Assembly: GCF_029633865.1 (NCBI RefSeq)
Contig: NC_079212.1
Coordinates: 82,800,672 to 82,864,671 of the forward strand
DNA: 64,000 bases
Reading direction: 5' to 3'
From: Lampris incognitus
Lineage: Eukaryota; Chordata; Actinopteri; Lampriformes; Lampridae
This document shows, in pieces, positions 34,701 to 40,815 of this stretch (its first letter is position 1; each line of letters opens with the position of its first letter). A model generated the notes under the pieces. It had not been told where the DNA came from and did no database searches. It was given only the letters and a program-made list of their open reading frames with translations. Made by a program: the position numbers and the translations under genes.

Positions 34701-37161
34701 GGAATGAGGAAATGACAGTTTTCCTGTCTAACTTGATGATAGTTTGTCAATATATGTAAATAGAAACTTAAAATGCTACGTGCTCTACACTAGTGAACAT
34801 GTTGAAATTGAATTAATAAAAATAATAATAAAAAAATAGTGAACACGTCAACTGCACGTGCGTTGTCGTGCTGCACGCTCACTGCACGTGACCTGGCGTG
34901 CAGCGTGTTCGGTCCAGCGGTCGTGGAATCGTCTCTGTGCATAACTGCAGTCCACTGACTTCCGGTTTCTACTGCAGCGGTCATACCAGTTTCCTGTTTG
35001 TCGGCGTGTGCTATTGACAATGGCATATTTTTGGCGATGCCTCCAAGATTTACCATGAATAAATGTCAACCACATGCACACAACTGTCCACAAACTTTCA
35101 CCTGCACCTACCAGCAAACGGGTGAAAAGTTTCAAGTTGTACATATCAAGTTACGTCCACAATTCCATCCATCCGTCCGCTCATCCTCATAATTGTGGAC
35201 GTAACTTGATATGTACAACTTGAAACTTTTCCCCCGTGTGCTGGTAGGTGCAGGTGAAAGTTTGTGGACAGTTGTGTGCATGTTGTTGATGTTTATCTAT
35301 GGTAAATCTTGCAGGCATCGCCAAAAATATGTCATTGTCAATAGCACACGCCGACAAACAGGAAACTGGTATGACCGCTGCAGTAGAAACCGGAAGTCAG
35401 TGGACTACAGTTATGTAACGAGTGGATTGGTTGAAAAGTAACGTTGTTCCAACAAGATACACGCTGTTGGTATTGTCACCTTTTCATCAAAGGTCAATGT
35501 AATTACTGTATAACAAACCCACAAAAGATCATAGACTCTGTCCACAATAACAACAATGATATCAGTGTTTATTGGCTCTTTTTTGAACACATTTTAACAA
35601 TACCGTGATAATACTGAAAACTGTGATAACTGTGGTCATGAAAACCGTGACATGATATTGTCCCATCCCTGTCTTCAACTTGTTTTCTCTTTTATTGAAA
35701 CTGGTACACTTCATGTAATTTAGTCACAAATACTTTTTACCTACAGAGTATTTTCCTTGCATCATTTTTGCTCATTAGCTCATTTTCCTATAAAACTTAC
35801 TTTCCTTTGTTATCCTGTATTGTGAGTGATGAGTATTTAAACTGCAGTACATTATCCTTTTTTGTGAGTGATGAGTATTTATACTGCAGTATGTAGCTGG
35901 CAGTATCTTTTAAACCGTGTCAACCTGGCTGAGTAATGACGTTGGGATCAATCTTGGGGCTTTTAAAATGGCTCTGAGCAAACTGCAGCAGTTTCACATG
36001 CCTGAACAGATGATTAACTGGGACCCTGCAGGTACTGCTGGACAGAGGAGTGACGGGTAAAGGTGTGACAGGAATGCAGACAGCAAACACCTGTCAGCAG
36101 TGTGACAGCCAAGACAACAACTCTTGCAGTGACAACAGTGTACTTCTTTCGGCAGCTGAACAAAATTGTCCCTTCAGACCAGTGATCGTTTTAAAATATT
36201 TTGAAGAGCAAACTGGTCACAACCAATTCATTAACTTGTAAATCCTGATAGTGCCGTGCCGTGAACAAGGATTTTGTTAAAAGCACAATAAAGTGCATTG
36301 ATCTGTTAATCCCTTTTGGTCTGGACATGTCATGGTCCTGGTCTGGTATCCAGTCTGAGTCAAATGCAAGATTTATGCGGATCATATAAACTAACTGCAC
36401 TGTTGACTCCACGTTGCTTTGTGCATAATGAGCAGGTCACATTAATTATGATTTAAGATGACAAATTCTGCTTTCTTCCACAGAATGGTTGGTCACTTAT
36501 TTTCCAATGCTTAAAATGATTAATTCAACAAAAATGGTACAAATTAAGAATGAATTAGATTATTATAACAAATATTTATACACGCTATACTTCTAGTTGG
36601 ATAATAGCAGTAGCTATACATTGTTGTATGTATGAGCTATTGACAATTTAGCTCTTGCTATACAGGCAATATTTATTTTAAAGCAATATTTAAATTAAAT
36701 TTTAATTTTTTAACATTTTTTAAATTTATTTTAAATTAAATTGAAGGCAATATTTATATTAAAACTTATATGAATGTGCCCTCCCAAGGCAGAAGTGTTT
36801 TTCATATAAAACAGCTGTTTTTTTTTTTTTACCTGCCACAGTTATGTGTAGTTACACAAAATCACAGCGCTTGACTGGTATTAATTCTTCCTCCCTAAAT
36901 GTGCATTTTCACATAATGAAAATACAGTCATTAAGCAATTAAATAACATTATCTTTCAGGCTTCTTAGGTTAAAATGTCATCAATTTTAGTGGGAAAAGA
37001 ACTTTCCAGGATGGTACGAGTTGGTGTCAGATTATGTATTATTATTTATCATCTGTTGCTAACCACAGGGCTACTGTGCTGCTTAAAGCATCAGACTGTC
37101 TCTTACCAGAGTGAAGGATGATGCCGCTGTCGGTGTCGCTGATCTCTCCAGTGCCCTCCAT
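15921..37161 (-). CDS. inava: INAVA (innate immunity activator) orthologue, eight coding exons
   Basis: The join, 5' to 3' on the minus strand, is 37161-37107, 24678-24545, 22586-22464, 22290-22059, 21826-21773, 19047-18744, 17573-17421 and 16635-15921. It totals 1,770 nt, 589 residues, with all junctions GT-AG and in phase. Residues 1-19 carry EISDTDSGIIL. Residues about 30-180 form the CUPID/DUF3338 module (LCIREAELTGQL, GEKPPQVRRRIGAAF, LKIYEAARKLC). TSDDSSLSDSAVLDE follows, then TESSLDQPYQ, RRLTDYTV and NEELKSWHQR. In mammals INAVA binds cytohesins through CUPID, stabilises epithelial junctions and supports NOD2 signalling. FRMD4A/B and CCDC120 share CUPID, but the N-terminal and C-terminal blocks fit INAVA best. 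The mammalian C-terminal tail has no counterpart here. Confidence 0.9.
16680..17045 (-). repeat. SINE (GGGCGTCC family) in INAVA intron 7
   Basis: This is an antisense copy of the family seen at 13341. On the plus strand it starts ctccccaattgtatcctgc and ends ccacgctacccagatgccc. It is in the sense orientation relative to INAVA. Target duplications are not clear. Confidence 0.75.
17165..17260 (+). repeat. AT-rich LINE-tail-like repeat
   Basis: An (AAT)n run is followed by actttatgtatgtagcact and aaagtgctttacag. This is a degenerate form of the tatatagcgctttt repeat found at 56585. Confidence 0.45.
17421..17573 (-). CDS. inava: INAVA coding exon 7
   Basis: This encodes residues about 301-351. 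It contains LKLCHTQSASAPSTPELR, matching the SAPATPE block of mammalian INAVA. The acceptor is TTCAGCAG and the donor GTAGCC; phase is 2 on both sides. Confidence 0.85.
17845..17940 (+). repeat. Short tandem repeat in INAVA intron 6
   Basis: Three units of about 31-35 bp (ctgtcagtactgacctgtg then tacaggaagtac). The unit is partly palindromic, gtactg against cagtac. Confidence 0.85.
18744..19047 (-). CDS. inava: INAVA coding exon 6
   Basis: This encodes residues about 200-300, Pro/Ser-rich and probably disordered, ending with the conserved PWTESSLDQPYQRTKKSRSS. The acceptor is TCTCTAG and the donor GTAAGA. Confidence 0.9.
19100..20090. other. INAVA intron 5, no feature recognised
   Basis: This is unique-looking AT-rich intron sequence with no convincing repeat or exon. 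Confidence 0.4.
20096..20160 (+). repeat. Short tandem repeat, about 11-bp unit
   Basis: About six copies of ggtaacctact with single changes lie in INAVA intron 5. Confidence 0.8.
20455..21325. mobile_element. Penelope-like element remnants as an inverted pair, split by a MITE
   Basis: On the minus strand, 20598-20475 encodes EDVHILDREERWFERGVKE, the C-terminal GIY-YIG-like endonuclease end of fish Penelope-like retroelements. On the plus strand, 20930-21010 encodes the related RGVKEAIYVKRERLSLN, so two copies lie head to head. The plus copy continues into the same foldback sequence as 9957-10385 and ends at ggattattgagcatgcat near 21310. Both coding pieces are short, with lesions. A hAT MITE sits between them. 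Confidence 0.6.
20606..20858. mobile_element. hAT MITE, 253 bp, with perfect 8-bp target duplication
   Basis: The inverted ends CAGGGATAGGCAACATGGTC match the complement of the right end. GTGTAGAC is duplicated exactly at 20598-20605 and 20859-20866. Inside, ccaaccaagcagttacacacc is repeated once. Confidence 0.9.
21773..21826 (-). CDS. inava: INAVA coding exon 5
   Basis: This 54-nt exon encodes DQGTSDDSSLSDSAVLDE, a Ser/Asp motif conserved in INAVA and FRMD4. The acceptor is TTTTAG and the donor GTATGA. It is phase 1 on both sides, so it could be skipped without a frameshift. Confidence 0.85.
22059..22290 (-). CDS. inava: INAVA coding exon 4
   Basis: This encodes residues 105-181, EVGLQLKIYEAARKLC followed by a Lys/Gln-rich helix (SRLQQCKQEERKLKQLQET). 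That is the second half of CUPID. The acceptor is CCACAG and the donor GTGAGA. Confidence 0.9.
22464..22586 (-). CDS. inava: INAVA coding exon 3
   Basis: This is 41 codons in phase 0 (residues 64-104), starting ELTGQLSADYPLLPGEKPP and continuing QVRRRIGAAFRLDAT. It is the most conserved CUPID block and has no long ORF of its own. The splice sites are GTAG at the acceptor and GTAGTG at the donor. Confidence 0.9.
22745..23014 (-). repeat. Antisense SINE body and L2-like tail in INAVA intron 2
   Basis: On the plus strand, ccgcttatcctgctctcagg leads to the body ending gacacggggagaacatgcaa. It is the same family as 10424 but lacks the tRNA head and the TG tract. An A-rich tandem (actaaatcagagcaaacc) follows to about 23065. 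Confidence 0.75.
23100..24300. other. INAVA intron 2, no feature recognised
   Basis: Only a short (GAA)n run near 24157-24171 stands out. Small ORFs here look like chance. Confidence 0.4.
24324..24515 (+). repeat. 19-bp minisatellite beside INAVA exon 2
   Basis: About ten units of actgcattacatgtattat type alternate gcag and gcat variants. The array ends 30 bp from the exon 2 donor. Each unit contains the palindrome acatgt. Confidence 0.9.
24545..24678 (-). CDS. inava: INAVA coding exon 2
   Basis: The acceptor is TCACAG and the donor GTGAGT. It encodes residues about 19-63, including KHQSLQDRLELCLLELEKL and LCIREA, the start of the CUPID coiled coil. A 19-bp minisatellite ends about 30 bp beyond the donor. 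Confidence 0.9.
25553..25790 (+). repeat. DIRS inverted terminal repeat, left
   Basis: The text gaggtgaattccccgtgcca and tatgtcctcccaccgacccc are inverted at 31215-31441. The outer part, cctagttatatgaacaacg, recurs inverted in the internal complementary region. Confidence 0.85.
25830..25925. repeat. DIRS internal complementary region
   Basis: The first half (cgttgttcatataactaggg) is the complement of the left outer end. The second half (gttacatttcacgtactcc) is the complement of the right outer end at 31413-31441. Confidence 0.85.
26017..27085 (-). CDS. DIRS tyrosine recombinase (ORF3)
   Basis: This is the recombinase part of a longer open frame that extends to 28131; the upstream half overlaps the reverse transcriptase gene in another frame and is probably not translated. 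The recombinase begins near AYKARLLAMGLS and has a SAM-like core-binding part (STYSRYQGYWNRFDQF). The catalytic domain contains the first Arg in AARGCELTAL, HSTRGTATS (H-x-x-R) and VWSGETTFLRHYYRH with the nucleophilic Tyr. It integrates the circular DNA copy without a target duplication. About 355 residues are intact up to the TAG/TAA-side stop at 26017. Its exact start is uncertain. Confidence 0.85.
27024..29141 (-). CDS. DIRS reverse transcriptase and RNase H (ORF2)
   Basis: This 705-residue open frame contains GAITVVPPLEREDGFYSRYF and VPKKDGGMRPILDLKPFN, then TSVDLKDAFYH, and a catalytic AWFLDDLLVLA (FLDD in place of YVDD). RNase H follows with TIYTDASLSGWGAILG, INARETETIWLA and HVPGKDNEAADILSR. 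The C-terminal part, VAQVDLFASKLNYKCPRWYS, is the extension usual in DIRS pol. The frame overlaps ORF3 by about 60 bp. The first about 30 residues look out of frame with the family; the neighbouring frame (from 29247) reads a better acidic start, so one frameshift near 29060 is likely. Confidence 0.9.
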   Translation of the reverse strand: MSPWEGTMMRQCLVSLMGQMVIWKGSKRQFPHLGLLYKDEAPPWMQGMVGGASPDPLRATYARYLNSKVQEATRPLSRMLHRWKELVPSASVLDQIAHGHQILFENGIVPPYLGIVHTEPGSVAEAQILENELTELLSKGAITVVPPLEREDGFYSRYFLVPKKDGGMRPILDLKPFNKYVEKVSFKMLRTPVLLSMVTQSDWLTSVDLKDAFYHCPIAERHRKYLRFCYRGQCYQYTCLPFRYRLSPLTFTRCVKAALGVLMRKGMRLAWFLDDLLVLARSPEKAILHTQELMEFMEYMGFTINIKKSAPWPSCQATYLGLSLDTVSMRATLKQERWHSTRTTLAHFVPGTYVTYRMIRRLLGLLASAHQVVPLGLLFMRRLQLWFAVHFLKYGNERRYNNHLILVSCVVAQDLDHWNRACVDMSGVPMGPRGPEVTIYTDASLSGWGAILGYKTARGVWPSGEKVHINARETETIWLAIQHFAQDLIGRHILIMTVSMTAKAYINRQGGMKSKRCRELAMQIWIWVNSNALSIRALHVPGKDNEAADILSRGSPHADNWSLNPAIVAMIWERFGVAQVDLFASKLNYKCPRWYSMIPSDLAPLGVNALGLDPWPEEMLYAFPPRRCLLDLVVKYEHTGGQLVLVAPYEPSTPWFPRIVPWIVGERFDVPEWADALTQAGWLLREGPWIGGSRLAAWMLTKPGS
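29060..29247 (-). CDS. Probable N-terminus of DIRS ORF2 in the adjacent frame
   Basis: ATG at 29247 opens MKRKSDCLSESLGKDDDNN and an acidic stretch ending SNGNLERFKTP. Past about 29060 this frame gives only Pro/Arg-rich shadow text, while the other frame carries the pol sequence. A frameshift or programmed shift is inferred. Confidence 0.45.
29466..30845 (-). CDS. DIRS ORF1, gag-like protein
   Basis: This is a 459-residue open frame on the minus strand from ATG at 30845. The N-terminus has two repeats of LPSYSHG and an acidic Ser-rich stretch. The middle resembles DIRS gag (ETFLASFRDLFARAV, PHIERAFKRVEADPLLKSS, WGQQVDRYACDAWHASTRAA). The C-terminus is basic (KPARKQKWRKTYPKRGGKAG), suited to binding nucleic acid. 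There is no CCHC knuckle. In this family the protein is thought to package the RNA. Confidence 0.8.
   Translation of the reverse strand: MVLPSYSHGAEASNIPPMLPSYSHGTAASISIPPEPEAIPPSGVVREDWTNEILSLPGESMACYSAGAEPEDSLPEEVDDQGVEDDQPSSSQPNKDGDAMQRGSETFLASFRDLFARAVKSADIVTEPGNPQDPVVADFPRMAERVRDSTLPPYPHIERAFKRVEADPLLKSSSKFSQKGVDLLAVEVRNLNYKDWKIPQPERDVLSFNPNTKVGSRDTPKHPSQWGQQVDRYACDAWHASTRAAGLVSTAGMITAYMRKLCSLSNVEQSKAAIATAGIDGAEFGDVVASEAGCEYILEMERIADSLGSLLYFIALECGSSAAASTLSRRRLWLETAGVKEEFCKEWMAHPCAGNQGLFGTTPDIISKYKAAQAERETLHKELLPMMKNPPTPKPAVGKGQGDKPARKQKWRKTYPKRGGKAGRGRGQGSCPNSQSSTEPAAKAAKPDSTDTSKKGAAK
30846..31105 (-). CDS. Upstream DIRS ORF, possible ORF1 N-terminus in another frame
   Basis: ATG at 31105 opens MFVTPVDVAGFYAWCGC, a Cys- and His-containing stretch with HPDCVSHIPHVHYTGYLR. 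The frame overlaps the start of the gag-like ORF, and the C-terminal part after about 30860 is shadow sequence. It may be the true ORF1 start, separated by one frameshift. Confidence 0.4.
31215..31441 (-). repeat. DIRS inverted terminal repeat, right (5' side of the element)
   Basis: This contains catttagttggagatggaa, then gtgggcgtgccaatacgggg, and ends gagtacgtgaaatgtaac. It probably carries the element's promoter. Confidence 0.85.
31674..31763 (+). repeat. (CA)n then (TA)n microsatellite
   Basis: CA repeats run 31674-31716 and TA repeats 31721-31763, immediately before a SINE. A second short TA run at 31899-31917 follows the SINE. Confidence 0.95.
31764..31898 (+). repeat. Small tRNA-derived SINE, about 135 bp
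   Basis: It begins cgtaacgaccacggatgcat and carries gaccctttagtcgactg, a B box gggttcgtgtcc and an end gagttcactaca. It matches the antisense insertion at 48373-48527 along its whole length. The family appears to be complete at this size. Confidence 0.7.
32001..32387 (-). repeat. tRNA-derived SINE with 17-bp target duplication
   Basis: On the minus strand the head is gggtccgcggtggtgtagca with the B box gggttcgcgcc. ACCACCACAGTGGATTT is duplicated exactly at 31984-32000 and 32388-32404. It lies inside the Tc1 element, so it is younger than that insertion. Confidence 0.9.
32517..33720 (-). pseudogene. Tc1 transposase remnants
   Basis: From N to C terminus on the minus strand: a DNA-binding part near 33518-33336 (KRLGRPQNTATVDDRRILS), VKHGGGSVMKWACMVASGTW near 33070-33010, and the C-terminus AKRPTNNQQLKAAAIKSRQS with ISKEETQ near 32740-32650. 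The first two DDE acid blocks are not readable as an open frame. Stops and frameshifts occur throughout. It is an old, inactive copy. Confidence 0.75.
34273..35670. mobile_element. hAT non-autonomous element with long internal palindrome
   Basis: The ends CTAGGGATGGGACG and the complement CAGGGATGGGACAATATC are inverted. GTCTTCAG (34265-34272) and GTCTTCAA (35671-35678) are a 7-of-8 target duplication. There is no transposase. The central part is the hairpin listed separately. Confidence 0.8.
34941..35414. repeat. 474-bp near-perfect palindrome
   Basis: The arms 34941-35164 and 35191-35414 are 224 bp each around a 26-bp loop (ccatccatccgtccgctcat region). They match with few differences. It lies in INAVA intron 1, so the pre-mRNA would contain a long hairpin. 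Confidence 0.9.
35700..37100. other. INAVA intron 1, proximal part, no feature recognised
   Basis: This is AT-rich sequence with taaatttaatt-type runs around 36660-36760. No repeat family or further exon could be supported. Confidence 0.4.
37107..37161 (-). CDS. inava: INAVA coding exon 1
   Basis: It begins with ATG at 37161 and encodes MEGTGEISDTDSGIILHS plus one base, with a donor GTAAGA. A short upstream ORF (ATG at 37189, eight codons including stop) precedes the start. Mammalian INAVA has extra residues before this motif, so an upstream coding exon is possible but was not seen. Confidence 0.85.
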
Positions 37162-37165
37162 GTCA

Positions 37166-37189
37166 TCAGCTCCACTCCTCGCTGTTCAT
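37166..37189 (-). promoter_or_regulatory. Short upstream ORF before INAVA start
   Basis: ATG at 37189 opens MNSEEWS followed by TGA, ending 4 bp before the INAVA ATG. If transcribed it could damp translation. Confidence 0.4.
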
Positions 37190-37199
37190 TTGTGGAGAC

Positions 37200-37900
37200 A
37201 AAGGATAATGTCAAGGTTTACCATGCCTTAAGAAGTACACATTCAGCTTTCAACCTGCTCCAACACAGCTGTATTTCAACTTTCCCATTAAAAAGGGTGA
37301 AAAAGTTTTCCTCTTCTCGGCTCATTTGAGTTGTTGCATCATTACTTAGTCTTTCTTGTTAGAAAACAAGTGTTGCTGCACTCTCTTGTATGACTGACTA
37401 CACCCCTCAGACTGAGCCTGAGATCCTCCCTGCACAAGCATCAGTCTGACATGACCGCTTCTGGGTACTCCCCCTCTCTTAGGGAGCGTTGACACTCATT
37501 CCAGAAAGACATGCCTTCTGCTGCAGGAAGTGTTCTGTTTCTGCTGTGTTTACTGTGCAGCTCTGGCCAGTTCACACCACCGACCGTACCAGGACTTGCC
37601 CTCCTTACATCAAACACTCAGCATGTAACAGGTCCAAGGCTGGATTATTTTAACACATACATGTTATAGACAAAGACTTCAATTGTGTCACTTTGATAAC
37701 ATTGGTAATGTACAAAAACGTAATCATTGATGTGCTGATGCAGCATTTTACGTATATTCAACACAGTAATAACCATCTGATCCTGATCTCACAGCCGCAA
37801 ACTAATTCCTCAAAGTGTTTGGGGATAGGCAATGCTGCAGTTGGCTTTCTCCTTCAGATTGACTAAATAATTAATGAACAAGATAAAAGCTACAAAGGAG
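37200..37900. other. INAVA upstream region
   Basis: This is the presumed 5' UTR or promoter side of INAVA. I see no strong TATA box or CpG island. Nothing else was recognised. Confidence 0.3.
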
Positions 37901-37904
37901 TATT

Positions 37905-38070
37905 AACCCTAACATCCATGTCTTTTTGATGGTGGGAGGAACCCGGAGGAAACCCACGCAGACAACATGCAAACTCCACACAGAAAGGACCTGGGACGGC
38001 CTGGGGTTTGAACCCAGGACCTTCTTGCTGTGAGGCAACAGTGCTGACCACTGGGCCACCGTGCCGCCAA
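37905..38070 (-). repeat. Antisense SINE fragment
   Basis: On the plus strand, atggtgggaggaacccggag leads to ggtttgaacccaggaccttc and ccactgggccaccgtgccg. This is the head and body of the 10424 family. Confidence 0.75.
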
Positions 38071-38200
38071 GTATTGGAAAGTTCTTAGGATGGTGACCTG
38101 TTGCATAAATGACTCAGGTGTTACACGCTACCGTGAGGCATCGCCTTGATCCTAGGGTCTGATTAAGCTGTCTTTGGTACGCTGAGTCTGGGGAGTTTCC

Positions 38201-38252
38201 TGTGACTGCCTGTCTGTGACTGCCTGTCTATGACTGCCTGTCTGTGACTTCC
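38201..38252 (+). repeat. 14-bp tandem repeat
   Basis: About 3.5 copies of tgtgactgcctgtc. Confidence 0.8.
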
Positions 38253-38259
38253 TGATATC

Positions 38260-39300
38260 ATCTTCACTCTTATCTCTGCACTGGTAATAACTGACTGTAA
38301 GCAGTGCATGAGCCACACATCTAGCTCATGCAACATGAAATGTGAATCAGCCAGTCTGACTATTAACTTTTTTTTTTAATCCTGCTCTTTTTTATTATTA
38401 ACTTATCGATGAATAATTGATTATTAACTAAGTAAAGACAGGGAATGGGATGTTAGTTCCATTCTACCACTGACTGGATGGACTGTACGACAGACTAACT
38501 TAAATTGACGGTAGATTGGTGTATGTCATCAGTCTTTACTGCTTTCAGCCATTTACAATTTACGAGACTTGGATGAGGGGAAATGATAAACCACTAGCCT
38601 GGTATTATAATCTCAATGACCCTTCTTCAACACAGCTAGTGTAGAGCTCTTCATACCTCCCATTCACACAAATCTAGCCAATGTGTTGGCCAGAACTGTG
38701 GTCTTTTCACCAAACCAAACAAATAGATTCTCTTCTGCCCTCCTTGAGGACATTTGCTGCCACAGCCTGTACCTCAAAATAAAAGTTTTTCCTTTGGAGA
38801 AAAAAGGTACATGAATTACCAGTGGGCTAACTTTTATGGAGATGGTTTCAAGTTGTATAAAATGCAATACTTAAACTAACAGAGACTATTATAATTATGT
38901 TGACTGCTGCTTGTGTGTGTTTGTGTATGGTCTGTGTAGATTGTGAAATTGAATTGTCCTTCTGGGATAAATAAAGTTGTCTGAATCCATTTACTTTTTT
39001 GCCATCTTGGTTCTCTCTCTCTTCCAAAAGGGAAGAGAGACATACAAACTAGTAAAGCGGAGTGAACATCTAGTAAAGGTGTCACACTCCAGCATGTGTT
39101 TTGTGTGCTCATGTCACAAGACAGACATGTGAGTCAGTCAAATGTCTGACTGGGAATCCAAATAAAACCATAAAAAACCCTGACATCATTCACAAACCAA
39201 CTGAGACATGTACCTACATAGAATGTATCAAACAACATGTAGCTTAAAAGGCAGCACAAAAGGCATTTTTCTGATAAAAACTGTTGCCCAAGTTTATTGT
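38260..39300. other. No feature recognised
   Basis: This stretch holds AT-rich sequence and short chance ORFs only. Confidence 0.35.
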
Positions 39301-39310
39301 CCCTTTTGGA

Positions 39311-39470
39311 CAATGTGTAACAATGTGTAGCAATGTGACTACTAACACATGTAACAGTGTGACTACTAACACATGTAACAATGTGACTACTAACACATGT
39401 AACAATTGACTATTAACATGTAACAATGTTGGCTATTAACACATGTAACAATGTGACTATTAACACAGCA
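39311..39470 (+). repeat. 24-bp minisatellite
   Basis: About six to seven copies of aatgtgactactaacacatg plus taac, with small deletions. Confidence 0.85.
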
Positions 39471-39479
39471 ACAGATGAT

Positions 39480-40810
39480 GCATTGATCCTTAGTAGTTAG
39501 TGTAGAGGAGTACTGTGGCAACAGAGTACTAGAATGTACAGTAAAAAACATACAGGGAAACATTTGTTGTAAGAACAACATACATAACAAACTGCACTTA
39601 CATTAAAGGAAACTTCACACAGAAAAAGTCAGTCCATTACGCAAAAAGCGTCCCTTACAAATCCTGACTTGAATGGAACACAGAGCCTGGGAAGGTGAAG
39701 GACTCGCCCACTTGAGGAGTGGCAACACACAGCGGGCTGAACACTGGGGTTAGGATCATATATCTCAGCTCTTGTGTTCATGTGTCAGGCAGTGTCAACA
39801 CTAACAGAGATAATACCAAACTGCACTTAACTTAAGGCTCTTATCGGTCGGTATCCTGAATACTGGGAGGTAGCAGCAAATGATAAGACCGAAACTTGTA
39901 CCCTATTACCTAGTGCAGCATTGTTGGACGTTAAGAAAACAGTACAGGCACAATCCTTGGCAAATAGCATGACTCAAGAAATATCTGAAGATCAGAATGA
40001 CGTTGACGAACAAAGACTCAAAAGGTGATCGTTGTATGAGTCTCATCCATTTACTACATACCACATTGGAGTTAATATCAGGTCTTGCACTGCCCTGTGC
40101 TTCAACAATAACAGATGATACTCCTGTAACTCATGTGGCAGCTGCTCTGCCCATCAGCGGTCCAACCTTTCAGTGCATACCAACTACCATCTCCTGGCTG
40201 TCTAAAAGATAATTAAAAATACTTAATCGATAAATCAAATGTCAGCATTTACTAAGCCTAATAAAGAATATCTTACACATAAAATGTTTAGCCTCCAGAC
40301 AGCTTTTTCACCATTTGTCCTCCAACGTTGCAGATACAGAACCGTAAAGCCTCGTCTAAGACTTACCGTTCTTGTTTCCACAGAAAAGAGGGAAACATAT
40401 GGTGGTCCGACAGATTGCATGATGTACAGGGGCTGAGTTAGCACCTGTTCTGCAACTGCATGGCTCACATTCAGTCTGAATCCTAATATTAATTGTGGCT
40501 TTCCAGGAATGCCTGTGCTTGGGCACAATGTGCTAAGTCCAAAAATTCCAAGACATGTACGTGTCAGATCTCAGATGACATGGCATCAACTACCAAATAG
40601 GCCAATATCCAGTCCTTAGGCTTGGCACCACAGGGATGAGTAGTTCCAATGAGCAAATACCAGTGGGGGCAGAAAAATGCTCTTGAGGATGTTTGGCTTC
40701 AGAGAGATCGTATAAATAACTGATCTCTACATTTCTGCACTTTACTAGGAATAGGGCCCGACTGATGTATCAGAGCATGGATAAAATCGGACGATATTTG
40801 TGTCTTACAG
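39480..40810. other. No feature recognised
   Basis: No exon or repeat could be supported. ORFs at 39997-40212 and 40235-40528 show no family resemblance. Confidence 0.35.
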
Positions 40811-40815
40811 ATATA

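Noticed and set aside
37111-37329. Plus-strand ORF over INAVA exon 1
   Set aside because: It is the antisense shadow of exon 1. The minus strand carries the conserved motif and splice donor.
39300-39470. CRISPR-like array
   Set aside because: The 24-bp units are contiguous with no spacers. It is a eukaryotic minisatellite.
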